From: Clostridiaceae bacterium
Lineage (GTDB): Bacteria; Bacillota; Clostridia; Peptostreptococcales; Peptostreptococcaceae
Reading direction: 5' to 3'
DNA: 64,000 nucleotides
NCBI GenBank assembly: GCA_902362365.1
Contig: CABIVQ010000005.1
Coordinates: 1 to 64,000, forward strand
The position numbers were made by a program, and so were the translations under genes. Shown one piece after another: positions 26,685-34,290 of the stretch. The notes below the pieces were generated by a model. That model saw nothing but the letters and a program-made list of their open reading frames with translations, made no database searches and was not told the DNA's origin. Every line of letters starts with the position of its first letter. Position 1 is the first letter of the stretch.

Positions 26685-27258
26685 CTACTCTTCTATAAAA
26701 TAATCACTATCTATCTTTTTTATCTCATACACAGTTTCTAAAGATACTCCTACATTAAAATCAATCATAAGCTTAGATAATTGATTTCCATCTATAAGAA
26801 CAATCTTTTTATTGTTAATATTTTTTGCATATTCTATTGCCTCCTTAGTAAAAGTAGATATCGTTATAAAAATCCCCTTAGTCACTCCTGGTATATCAAG
26901 TGCACCTGAAAACTTTTGTATATATGCTCTTCCAACGGTTGTATCTTTCCATCTTTTAGCTTGTATGTATATACTATCAGGTCCTAGTCGATCTTCATTT
27001 ATTATTCCGTCAATTCCACCATCACCAGCTTTTTAGTAGATTGTCAGCTTCTTCTCTAGATACACCATATCCCATTTTTATAAGTAGGTCTATTACTAAT
27101 CTTTCAAAAAAATCAAATGAATAATTATAAATTTTTTCTAATAATTCACCTGCTAAAGATATTTTTAGTTTTAAAAATGCATCTTCTAAACTTTCTTCTG
27201 GTGGTTTATCTTCTGCTATATATATATCTTTATTACATGTAGTATTATTTTTACTTAT
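26685..27258 (-). pseudogene. mrr: Mrr restriction endonuclease, frameshifted and 5'-truncated
   Basis: Two frames joined at a run of A near 27034. The upstream frame reads DKPPEESLEDAFLKLK then AGELLEKIYNYSFDFFERLV and DLLIKMGYGVSREEA. The downstream frame gives the catalytic region KAGDGGIDGIINEDRLG and IYIQAKRW (Asp, Gln-x-Lys) and the tail GIFITISTF, VLIDGNQLSKLMIDFNVGV and KKIDSDYF. These are the standard Mrr parts for methylated-DNA cleavage. The N-terminal winged-helix DNA-binding domain is absent, and an hsdR scrap lies in its place. It should be inactive, unless the A-run shift is a sequencing error. Confidence 0.88.
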
Positions 27259-27260
27259 TT

Positions 27261-27312
27261 AACTGTCTTAGTTAAATCCTTTTCTATCTTTATCAGTATA
27301 TCATCTTCCATT
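27261..27312 (-). pseudogene. Fragment of hsdR fused upstream of mrr
   Basis: 52 bases here match 54174-54225 inside the second hsdR with three differences, encoding MEDDILIKIEKDLTKTVK before a stop (HsdR has EDDILIKIAKDLTKTVKE). It abuts the mrr remnant, showing an illegitimate joint between a type I gene and mrr. Confidence 0.85.
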
Positions 27313-27343
27313 TAATTATTAATCCCACTTAAAATAAGCTTAT

Positions 27344-27383
27344 CGAACATATGTTTGATTAATAGATACTTTTATGATACAAT
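27344..27383 (+). promoter_or_regulatory. SOS (LexA) box overlapping a promoter
   Basis: CGAACATATGTTTG at 27344-27357 is a perfect match to the Gram-positive LexA site CGAACRNRYGTTYG. It overlaps TTGATT (27355-27360), which is 17 bases from TACAAT (27378-27383), 31 bases ahead of the next ATG. Confidence 0.88.
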
Positions 27384-27413
27384 CTACCTAATAGCATTTA
27401 AAAGGGGAGAATT

Positions 27414-27818
27414 ATGGAATATTCATCAAACAAAGAACTAAAAGATAAACAAATACTAATACTAAATTGTATAGAAAATTTTACAAAAGAAAATGGCTAT
27501 CCACCAACAATAAGAGAACTATGTAATCTATCAGGAATTAAATCAACTTCAACTGTTCATGACAATATTAAAAAGCTAACTAAAGAAGGTTACATCGTAA
27601 ATGACCCCACAAAGCCAAGAACAATTATGCTTACAAATAAATACTCAAAACCAAAAGATAATAACTTAGATAATATACTAAAAGACTTTGAATCTAAACG
27701 TAAAATTATTCAGAACTATATAAACACTACTGAAGATCCTATATTAAAAGAAACTCTACATGAAATATACAATCTTGTAGATGAAGTAGTAATAAAAATT
27801 AGTACTAATATTTTATAA
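27414..27818 (+). CDS. LexA-type DNA-binding domain protein without peptidase
   Basis: 134 residues. Residues 10-78 are the LexA winged helix: ILNCIENFTKENGYPPTIREL, split as ENGYPPTIREL, then GIKSTSTVHDNIKKLTKEGYI and DPTKPRTIML. Real LexA continues with an autoproteolytic S24 domain of ~130 residues; here only a ~45-residue helical tail follows. It carries its own SOS box, so it should be induced by DNA damage and could compete with LexA at similar sites. GGGGAGAATT precedes the ATG. Its position between mrr and the toxin-antitoxin pair hints at island control; that part is inference. Confidence 0.85.
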   Translation: MEYSSNKELKDKQILILNCIENFTKENGYPPTIRELCNLSGIKSTSTVHDNIKKLTKEGYIVNDPTKPRTIMLTNKYSKPKDNNLDNILKDFESKRKIIQNYINTTEDPILKETLHEIYNLVDEVVIKISTNIL

Positions 27819-27824
27819 TAAAAC

Positions 27825-27860
27825 TAATACCCCTACGTAACGAAACTTTACGTAGGGGTA
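27825..27860. terminator. CCTACGT-type bidirectional terminator
   Basis: TACCCCTACGTAA/TTACGTAGGGGTA arms around CGAAAC, between convergent genes. Confidence 0.85.
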
Positions 27861-27910
27861 GCAGCTATCATTCCAGTATAAAGTCCAACTTTGTAGCCTA
27901 ATATGGATAA

Positions 27911-28264
27911 TCAAGAATCTAATAAACAATTTATAGCCTCTGGAACATATCCATTTCCCCAATATCTGGGATTTAATACGTATCCAATTTCTCTTTGCTC
28001 TAAATCATAGAGTTTTTCATCTGGCTTCCGATTATGTAATCCTATTCCACCTATAACTTTATTTTCAGACCTTAAAACTATTGCATAAGTATCATCATTA
28101 TCAATAAACATTTTAATTATATCTTTACTTTCCCCTTCACTTTTATGAGGTTTCCCCCCAGCATTTGGCCCAACTAAATCACTTTTAGCATATTCATATA
28201 GGTCAGTGCTATCACTTTCTCTCCATTCTCTTAAAATCAATCTTTCACTATTTAATATATTCAT
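27911..28264 (-). pseudogene. GNAT acetyltransferase, C-terminally truncated
   Basis: 117 codons. It starts as a RimJ/RimL-type GNAT (SERLILREWRESDSTDLYE, key Arg-Leu-x-Leu-Arg) and reaches acetyl-CoA motif A (GYVLNPRYWGNGYVPEA near residue 95), then stops at CLLDS where family members continue for ~60 residues (motif B). After the stop, unrelated-looking codons (LGYKVGLYTGMIAA) run into the terminator, so the 3' end was replaced. Probably inactive. It lies 17 bases past the antitoxin gene. Confidence 0.7.
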
Positions 28265-28281
28265 AACAATTTGACTAGCTT

Positions 28282-29292
28282 TTAAATTATCTTTAACTCG
28301 TTTGAATATTCATACGAAATAAGTTCCATATCTTTTGTTTCTATCCATGCTTTTTCATCATGTGATAAATTTGATATCTCAGTTACGCTTTTAGATTTAA
28401 ATAATTCTACTACTTTATTTATTATTTCAATCTCTTTATCTGAAAATATATTTAAATCATAGTTATTCTTACTCTTAATTTTTGTTATTTCCCCATTATA
28501 ATTTTCAGTTACTTCCTTTTCAAACTTATTATCTAAGTTTAAAATTAACTCATAATTTTTACCTTCTATTATAGGCCCAAAAGTATATCTAACATATCTA
28601 ATACCTGTCATAGACTTTAGATTATATTTGTAGTTGCAAAAATCTATATACCATAAATATTTATTAAGACTTGTTTTATACAGATTATTTACACATGAAG
28701 CTAAATATCCAATTATATTTTCTAATCTCTCTAAGTCAAACTTTCTAAATCCATTATAAATACTTGGCTTATGAGATAATCTTGATATTATAAAATCTTC
28801 CATAGTTACTGTATTTTCTTCTTCAACTGAAAAATACATTGCACTATATGTTTTTTCACTTATTCTTCCATTTTTAAATGCATCTTCAACTTTTTCTCTG
28901 AAGTAACTTTCATCTTTAATTATAAGTCTTAATATATCACTATGGCTTTGGTTTGGTAAGCTACCTCTTTCATATCTATTTATAGTCATCTTTCCCCAAT
29001 CAAGTATAGCTACTAACTCTCTTTGAGATATGTTATATCTTGATCTAAAATCTATTATATCTTGCGGAGATACTATTCCTGTTAATTCTCTATATTTTGA
29101 ATATAATCTTTTTAAATTATCTTCTTCTAAATCAATTATATATAGTTTTTCATTACAAATTTCACATACACCAATATTTTGCTCTACATTAACTTCAATG
29201 CCTTTATATTCTTTTAACTTTTCTTTTATTATATTGTAATTTACTTTTTCATTACAATTTTCACAGTAAACTTTATTTTTTTCTAAACTCAT
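28282..29292 (-). CDS. Panacea-domain antitoxin with zinc ribbon and HTH
   Basis: 336 residues from ATG at 29292, with GGAGG seven bases upstream. Three parts: a zinc ribbon (CENC near residue 10, CEIC near 45), an XRE/MqsA-type helix-turn-helix (SQRELVAILDWGKMTINRYE near 95-115), and from ~170 on a SocA/Panacea-like region (KYLWYIDFCNYK, TGIRYVRYTFGPI). The Panacea domain neutralises many unrelated toxins, and the HTH should autoregulate. The toxin gene lies 11 bases upstream in the same operon. Confidence 0.87.
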   Translation of the reverse strand: MSLEKNKVYCENCNEKVNYNIIKEKLKEYKGIEVNVEQNIGVCEICNEKLYIIDLEEDNLKRLYSKYRELTGIVSPQDIIDFRSRYNISQRELVAILDWGKMTINRYERGSLPNQSHSDILRLIIKDESYFREKVEDAFKNGRISEKTYSAMYFSVEEENTVTMEDFIISRLSHKPSIYNGFRKFDLERLENIIGYLASCVNNLYKTSLNKYLWYIDFCNYKYNLKSMTGIRYVRYTFGPIIEGKNYELILNLDNKFEKEVTENYNGEITKIKSKNNYDLNIFSDKEIEIINKVVELFKSKSVTEISNLSHDEKAWIETKDMELISYEYSNELKII

Positions 29293-29303
29293 ATCTATAC
29301 CTC

Positions 29304-29636
29304 CTAAATACAAACTTCATCTTCGTGGAATGATATACATACTAATTCATTAGGTGGGTTATATCTAATTTTTATGTATATAAGTATATTAAAGTCCTTA
29401 TCTAGTTCTAAATTATATTTAAACTTCCAAACATCCCCTTCTAGATTTTTATTATGGTCTCTCTCTGGACCATCTAGGTAATGTGTACTATGTAAGTCTA
29501 GTAGTATATCTGTTATATCATCTATATTAAAACCATGCTCTCGCATAAATCTTGCATTCTTATCTCTTGAACCTGCAAAATCAACCCCTTTATCACATAT
29601 ATGCTTTTTGATTTTTTCTAGGTATTTATTTATCAT
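29304..29636 (-). CDS. MqsR-like toxin of the Panacea pair
   Basis: 110 residues. The sequence IKKHICDKGVDF, then FNIDDITDILLDLHSTHYLDGPERDHN and a final strand pair (VWKFKYNL, ILIYIKIRYNPP, VCISFHEDE) resembles the MqsR/Dcm-type RNase toxin layout (helix, helix, beta sheet) found with MqsA-HTH or Panacea antitoxins. The predicted action is mRNA cleavage; no activity residue is certain. Toxin gene first, antitoxin second, co-transcribed leftward. Confidence 0.78.
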   Translation of the reverse strand: MINKYLEKIKKHICDKGVDFAGSRDKNARFMREHGFNIDDITDILLDLHSTHYLDGPERDHNKNLEGDVWKFKYNLELDKDFNILIYIKIRYNPPNELVCISFHEDEVCI

Positions 29637-29751
29637 AAGATCTTTGATAATAAAAACCTCCTTATGCTAATTATTATTGCCATCATTTAGAGGCACTTAT
29701 ACTTATATATTACTATTTTTTATAAAAAAAATAAAGCAATATATAAACAAA

Positions 29752-29786
29752 AAAGAGAATTAGAAATATCTAATTCTCTTTTCTTA
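29752..29786 (-). terminator. Terminator after the 29856 gene
   Basis: AAAAGAGAATTAGA/TCTAATTCTCTTTT perfect arms around AATA; also T-rich on the other strand. Confidence 0.8.
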
Positions 29787-29855
29787 TAGTACTAAGATAT
29801 CCACGCTATTAAATTATATCAATGATAAGTAGTACTATTTAGTCTTATTTTTATC

Positions 29856-30392
29856 TTATTCTAATACTTCTAAATCAGTAATTTGTAAATTAGACTTTAA
29901 TTTATAAGCTTTGTATTTATCTATATTACTATTCTCATCATAATCAAAAGTTATTAGTATACATTCATTAGGCATATATGGTAATGATTGTAAAGTATCA
30001 TATATTTTATTAGATATTTTCTTAGGTATTTTATCAATTTTATTCTCATTAAGATTGCTTAATACTGCTAATAAATGCTTACTTTTTCCTTGCTTTTTTA
30101 TAGTTACATATCTAGATTCCTTCATTATAAAATATAATACTTTACTCTCAGAATTAAATAAAATAATTTGATTCCAACTACCATTTTTTATAATTTTTAA
30201 TAATATTTTCGCATTATTTTTAAATGTTTTATTTAAACTTGAATATATAAAATCCCATATAACATATGGTTTTCCTATATTAGTAGTTAAGTTATTATCT
30301 TTATATAACTTTATACATTTCTTATATGCTCTTCTTATGCTTTGTGCAATATATACTTTTTCTTTAGAGGATAACTTGCTAACATTTTTCAT
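29856..30392 (-). CDS. DUF5986-like protein, unknown role
   Basis: 178 residues from ATG at 30392 (AGGGGG upstream); an upstream TTG at 30431 is less likely. Basic N-terminal helices (SKEKVYIAQSIRRAYKKCIK), then IWDFIYSSLNKTF, a beta region (WNQIILFNSESKVLYFIMKE) and a C-terminal strand ILITFDYD. This resembles proteins of DUF5986, which turn up in mobile and defence regions; I hold the match loosely. It lies alone between the toxin-antitoxin pair and the type I operon. Confidence 0.5.
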   Translation of the reverse strand: MKNVSKLSSKEKVYIAQSIRRAYKKCIKLYKDNNLTTNIGKPYVIWDFIYSSLNKTFKNNAKILLKIIKNGSWNQIILFNSESKVLYFIMKESRYVTIKKQGKSKHLLAVLSNLNENKIDKIPKKISNKIYDTLQSLPYMPNECILITFDYDENSNIDKYKAYKLKSNLQITDLEVLE

Positions 30393-30553
30393 AGCGAAGA
30401 CTTTCCCCCTATACTTTATATTATATTTCAATAAATTTTAATTCTTTAATGATATAGTTATTTAAACTTATTATATATAGATATAAGTATGCTTAAAAAT
30501 TATCAACTATACTTTTTTTAGTAATTTTTTATAGAATTTAAAATATAATATAT

Positions 30554-31474
30554 TTAATTTGCTTCATAAGATATCATAATATATTTTTGAATTTCCTCAA
30601 ACTGTTTTATATCAGTAAATCTTATTTCTAAATTACCAGTACCATAATGACCTATATTAGTAACATCTCTAGTAAATCCATTTTTAAGCTCAATATCATC
30701 AATATTAGCCTTTGTATAAATAAGAACAGTATCACTTTTAGGATGAATTTCAATACAAGCAAAGTTCTTAATTCTCTTAAAACTAAAATAATTCTTTAGC
30801 TTTTTTTCATGAACATCATCACCAAGACTTAAAATAAAATCTCTAACCATGTAGTATCTATTTTTTAAATTTTCATTAGCATCTTCAAGAAATTCATTAA
30901 CAGTCTTATACTTATTTTGTTGCTTAGAAGTACCTTCTACAACTATATTATGTTTATTACTATCATCACTTATAATATTAGTATGAACCATCTCTAAAAG
31001 TAGTAGCTCTTCTTTATAATTCTTATATTTAATAAGGTCTATATTTCTATTTATCTGCTTTACTGCATGTATATCATATTTAGTAAAATCATTTGCTATA
31101 CATATAAGTCTTGGACTTGTCCATTCAATATTCTCATAAATTTCTGCTCCCAACTTATTCATTACTAAAAGTTTAAATTCTGCTTTATGGTCAAGTAGCC
31201 AATCTAAATAATATAGCCCTTGATTTATTACATTTTCATTTATTGAGCGTTTGTATTCTATAATAACTGGACAATTATTTTCATCTATTCCTAGTGAATC
31301 TATTCTTCCATTATGTACTTTTCCAGTAGAGTATTCTGTTGCTAAGAATTTTACTCCTAAGAATACTTCCATATTATCTTCGATTATGTTTTGTAGATTC
31401 TTTTCTAGTTGCATTGATGTTCCTTCTATTTCTTCTACTTCCTCTTTTATTTTAAATAGTTTTATATCTCCCAT
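30554..31474 (-). CDS. DUF5655/NucS-like PD-(D/E)xK protein
   Basis: 306 residues. The N-terminal ~160 form a restriction-like core: NGRIDSLGIDENNCPVIIEYKR near residues 55-76 supplies Asp and Glu-x-Lys, preceded by NLQNIIEDNMEVFLG. The C-terminal part (YMVRDFILSLGDDVHEKKLK to the end) matches DUF5655, seen fused to such nucleases or alone. Placed just past the type I hsdS gene behind a terminator, it is a likely accessory defence nuclease; partner and substrate are unknown. Confidence 0.8.
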   Translation of the reverse strand: MGDIKLFKIKEEVEEIEGTSMQLEKNLQNIIEDNMEVFLGVKFLATEYSTGKVHNGRIDSLGIDENNCPVIIEYKRSINENVINQGLYYLDWLLDHKAEFKLLVMNKLGAEIYENIEWTSPRLICIANDFTKYDIHAVKQINRNIDLIKYKNYKEELLLLEMVHTNIISDDSNKHNIVVEGTSKQQNKYKTVNEFLEDANENLKNRYYMVRDFILSLGDDVHEKKLKNYFSFKRIKNFACIEIHPKSDTVLIYTKANIDDIELKNGFTRDVTNIGHYGTGNLEIRFTDIKQFEEIQKYIMISYEAN

Positions 31475-31498
31475 AAATTCTCCTTTTTTAATTATATA

Positions 31499-31526
31499 TA
31501 AAAAGACTAGAGTTAATCTAGCCTTT
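31499..31526 (-). terminator. Terminator of the first type I operon
   Basis: AAAAAGACTAGA/TCTAGCCTTTTT hairpin six bases past the hsdS stop. Confidence 0.8.
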
Positions 31527-31531
31527 TTGTT

Positions 31532-32710
31532 TTATACAAACATTTGTTGTAATAATCCTTTTTTATATTCATTTAAAGAATCTAATTTTTCTTGCTCTTT
31601 TTCAATTTTACCATCAAGCATTATTAAAGCATTTGCTATTTTATTCTGTTCGGATATAGATGGTATTTTAACAACAATTGAATTTAAGCTATCATTATTT
31701 AAAGTTATTCCCTTTGCTGCTCTACAACCAAAACTCTCAATGTTTACTGTACTTAAATAATAATACATATACTCTGTATTTATATTTTTATATTTCCAAT
31801 AAAAATGACAAATAGCTTCATTAGTCATAATATCTCGATTAACAATTGCTAATCTACCTAAAGTTAATTTAAAACTCATTATAAGAGTTCCTTTGGCAAC
31901 TAACTTTTTATTTCCTAATGCTTCACAAGATATATGCTTTGAAACATCAGATATATATTTTCCTTGCTTCATATCAGCTATAGATAACCATGGAATATCT
32001 CCAATCCAATTTTTTTCATTTTTTGTATCTGGTGTAAATCCTTTTTCTAAATTCGCTATATTTTCTATAGTTGTAACTTCCCACTCAGGATAATCTCTTC
32101 CATCATCATACTTAAACCTTAACTCTCTACTAAAAATCTTTTGCATCATACCCTTCTTATAATCTTTAAGCATCTTCAATTTTTCACCTTGAAGAGAAAT
32201 CTTATCATCAATTAAAGAAAATAAAGAAGCTATTTTTTCTTGTTCTTCTATGCTAGGTGTAAAGAATGGGAACTCACTCATATAGTTCCAGTCTGCTCTT
32301 GGCATCTTTGAACCTGATGATATATTTGATATGAAATTAAATTTATCAGTTTGTATTATTCTATATATGAAATTATTTGATACTGACTTTCCATTTAAAA
32401 CCCAAATTTCACTTGAACATACTCCTTCAAAATCAGCTAACCAATACTTCTTCAAATATGGTCTTAATTTTCCAAACAATACTTGACCTTTATTAAACTT
32501 ATTTTTTATACTCTGTTGTTCTTTTGAATTAAAGTATCCTAATAATTGACCTGTTTCTTGAGATAGATTTTCTAACTCTATACATTTATAGTTTTCTTCA
32601 CTTTTTAGAGGATTGTATTTACCTTTTGATATTTCTACAATATTTCCTAATTCATTTTCTTCCCAATCTCCACTAAACTCTTTAAATCTAAGCTTCGGTG
32701 TCTTACTCAT
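31532..32710 (-). CDS. hsdS: Type I restriction specificity subunit HsdS (system 1)
   Basis: 392 residues from ATG at 32710, with GGAGG eight bases upstream (a GTG at 32719 overlaps that site). Two target-recognition domains, each followed by a conserved helical spacer: IEEQEKIASLFSLIDDKISL near residue 150 and ISEQNKIANALIMLDGKIE near 355. Each domain reads one half of a bipartite DNA target. First-half start is WEENELGNIVEISKG, second is YPEWEVTTIENIANLEKG. Last gene of hsdR-hsdM-hsdS. Confidence 0.94.
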   Translation of the reverse strand: MSKTPKLRFKEFSGDWEENELGNIVEISKGKYNPLKSEENYKCIELENLSQETGQLLGYFNSKEQQSIKNKFNKGQVLFGKLRPYLKKYWLADFEGVCSSEIWVLNGKSVSNNFIYRIIQTDKFNFISNISSGSKMPRADWNYMSEFPFFTPSIEEQEKIASLFSLIDDKISLQGEKLKMLKDYKKGMMQKIFSRELRFKYDDGRDYPEWEVTTIENIANLEKGFTPDTKNEKNWIGDIPWLSIADMKQGKYISDVSKHISCEALGNKKLVAKGTLIMSFKLTLGRLAIVNRDIMTNEAICHFYWKYKNINTEYMYYYLSTVNIESFGCRAAKGITLNNDSLNSIVVKIPSISEQNKIANALIMLDGKIEKEQEKLDSLNEYKKGLLQQMFV

Positions 32711-32725
32711 TTCATCCACCTCCCC

Positions 32726-34270
32726 TTATAATCCAAGCTCTCTTAAATATACTGCTAACTCTTCATCTAACTTAGCTATCTCTTTATCAATATCAGAAAT
32801 TCTTTCACTAACAGCAGCTAAATCTATTGGCTCTTCTTCCTCAAAAGTATCAACATATCTTGGAATATTTAAGTTATAATCATTTTCCTTTATCTCATCC
32901 ATACTAGCTGCATAACTGTACTTATCAATAGTTTCCCTCTTAACAAAAGTATCAACTATCTTCTCAACATTAGCATCAGTTAAATTATTTTGATTCTTTC
33001 CTTTTTCAAACTCATTAGAAGCATCTATAAATAATACATTATCTTTATTTTCTCTATTTTTCTTAAACACTAATATAACTGTAGGTATACTTGTTCCATA
33101 GAATATATTAGCAGGAAGTCCTATAACTGCATCTAATACATTTCTTTCTTCTATTAAATACTTTCTTATTACTCCTTCTGCTGCTCCTCTAAATAAAACT
33201 CCATGAGGAAGTACAACTGCCATTGTTCCATTATCATCTAATTGATATATCATATGTTGAATAAAAGCAAAATCTGCTTTACTCTTTGGAGCTAATTTTC
33301 CATAAGCACTAAATCTTTCATCATCTAAAAACTTAGCATCAGCACTCCAGTTAGCAGAATATGGAGGATTTGCAACTATTGCTTCAAATTTCATACCTAT
33401 ATGTTGAGGATGCTCTAGTGTATTATCATTTTTTATATCAAAGTTAGTATAGTTTACATCATGAAGTAACATATTCATACGAGCTAAGTTATAAGTTGTT
33501 GAAGTAAGCTCTTGCCCGTAGAACTTTCTTACATTTGCTTCTTTTGCTACACGAAGAAGTAGTGAACCTGAACCACAAGTTGGGTCATATACATTTTTTA
33601 AATTAGTTTTACCAACTGTTACGATTTTTGCAAGTATCTTTGAAACTTGTTGTGGTGTATAGAACTCTCCTGCTTTTTTACCTGCATTTGCTGCAAATTG
33701 AGATATTAAATACTCATATGCATCTCCAAGTACATCTATTTCACTATCTTCATGTGCAAAGTCAATTTGTGCAATGTTTGCCATTACTTTAGCTATAAGT
33801 TTTGAGCGACTTTTTACATCTTTTCCTAACTTTGTAGAACCTAAGTCCATATCATCAAATAAATGGTCAAAGTCTTCTTGACTGTCATATCCTATTGTAG
33901 ACTCTGTTATATCGTTTATTGCTCCTTGAAGCATTTCTATGTCAAATTTATTTTCTTCTATTGCTTGAAGTAATGTAGAAAATAAATACTTTGGCTCTAT
34001 TAAGTATCCTAATTGCTCTACTAATTCTTCTTGTAATCCTTCTTTGTATTCTTCATCTTCCCAAGCTTCACTATAGCTTATTTCATCTTCTGATAATAAG
34101 TCTTCTACTCTGTTTTCTACTTTTTCGCTAAGATATCTATAGAATATTAATCCAAGAATATAATTCTTAAATTCATTGGCTTCCATGTTTCCTCTTAAAT
34201 CATTGGCTATAGCCCATAATCTAGTGTGTAATTCTCTTTGTTGCTCTTGTTGTTTTTCACTTACTTGCAT
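32726..34270 (-). CDS. hsdM: Type I DNA methyltransferase HsdM (system 1)
   Basis: 514 residues. The SAM-binding motif is YDPTCGSGSLLLRV near residue 231, and the adenine-N6 catalytic motif is NPPYSANW near 302. The N-terminal HsdM helical domain (LHTRLWAIANDLRGNM) and a C-terminal coiled tail (ISDIDKEIAKLDEELAVYL) are intact. It methylates adenine at the HsdS target and protects host DNA. Between hsdR and hsdS; 15 bases to hsdS. Confidence 0.95.
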   Translation of the reverse strand: MQVSEKQQEQQRELHTRLWAIANDLRGNMEANEFKNYILGLIFYRYLSEKVENRVEDLLSEDEISYSEAWEDEEYKEGLQEELVEQLGYLIEPKYLFSTLLQAIEENKFDIEMLQGAINDITESTIGYDSQEDFDHLFDDMDLGSTKLGKDVKSRSKLIAKVMANIAQIDFAHEDSEIDVLGDAYEYLISQFAANAGKKAGEFYTPQQVSKILAKIVTVGKTNLKNVYDPTCGSGSLLLRVAKEANVRKFYGQELTSTTYNLARMNMLLHDVNYTNFDIKNDNTLEHPQHIGMKFEAIVANPPYSANWSADAKFLDDERFSAYGKLAPKSKADFAFIQHMIYQLDDNGTMAVVLPHGVLFRGAAEGVIRKYLIEERNVLDAVIGLPANIFYGTSIPTVILVFKKNRENKDNVLFIDASNEFEKGKNQNNLTDANVEKIVDTFVKRETIDKYSYAASMDEIKENDYNLNIPRYVDTFEEEEPIDLAAVSERISDIDKEIAKLDEELAVYLRELGL

Positions 34271-34290
34271 TTATTTTCTCCTTTAGTTTA

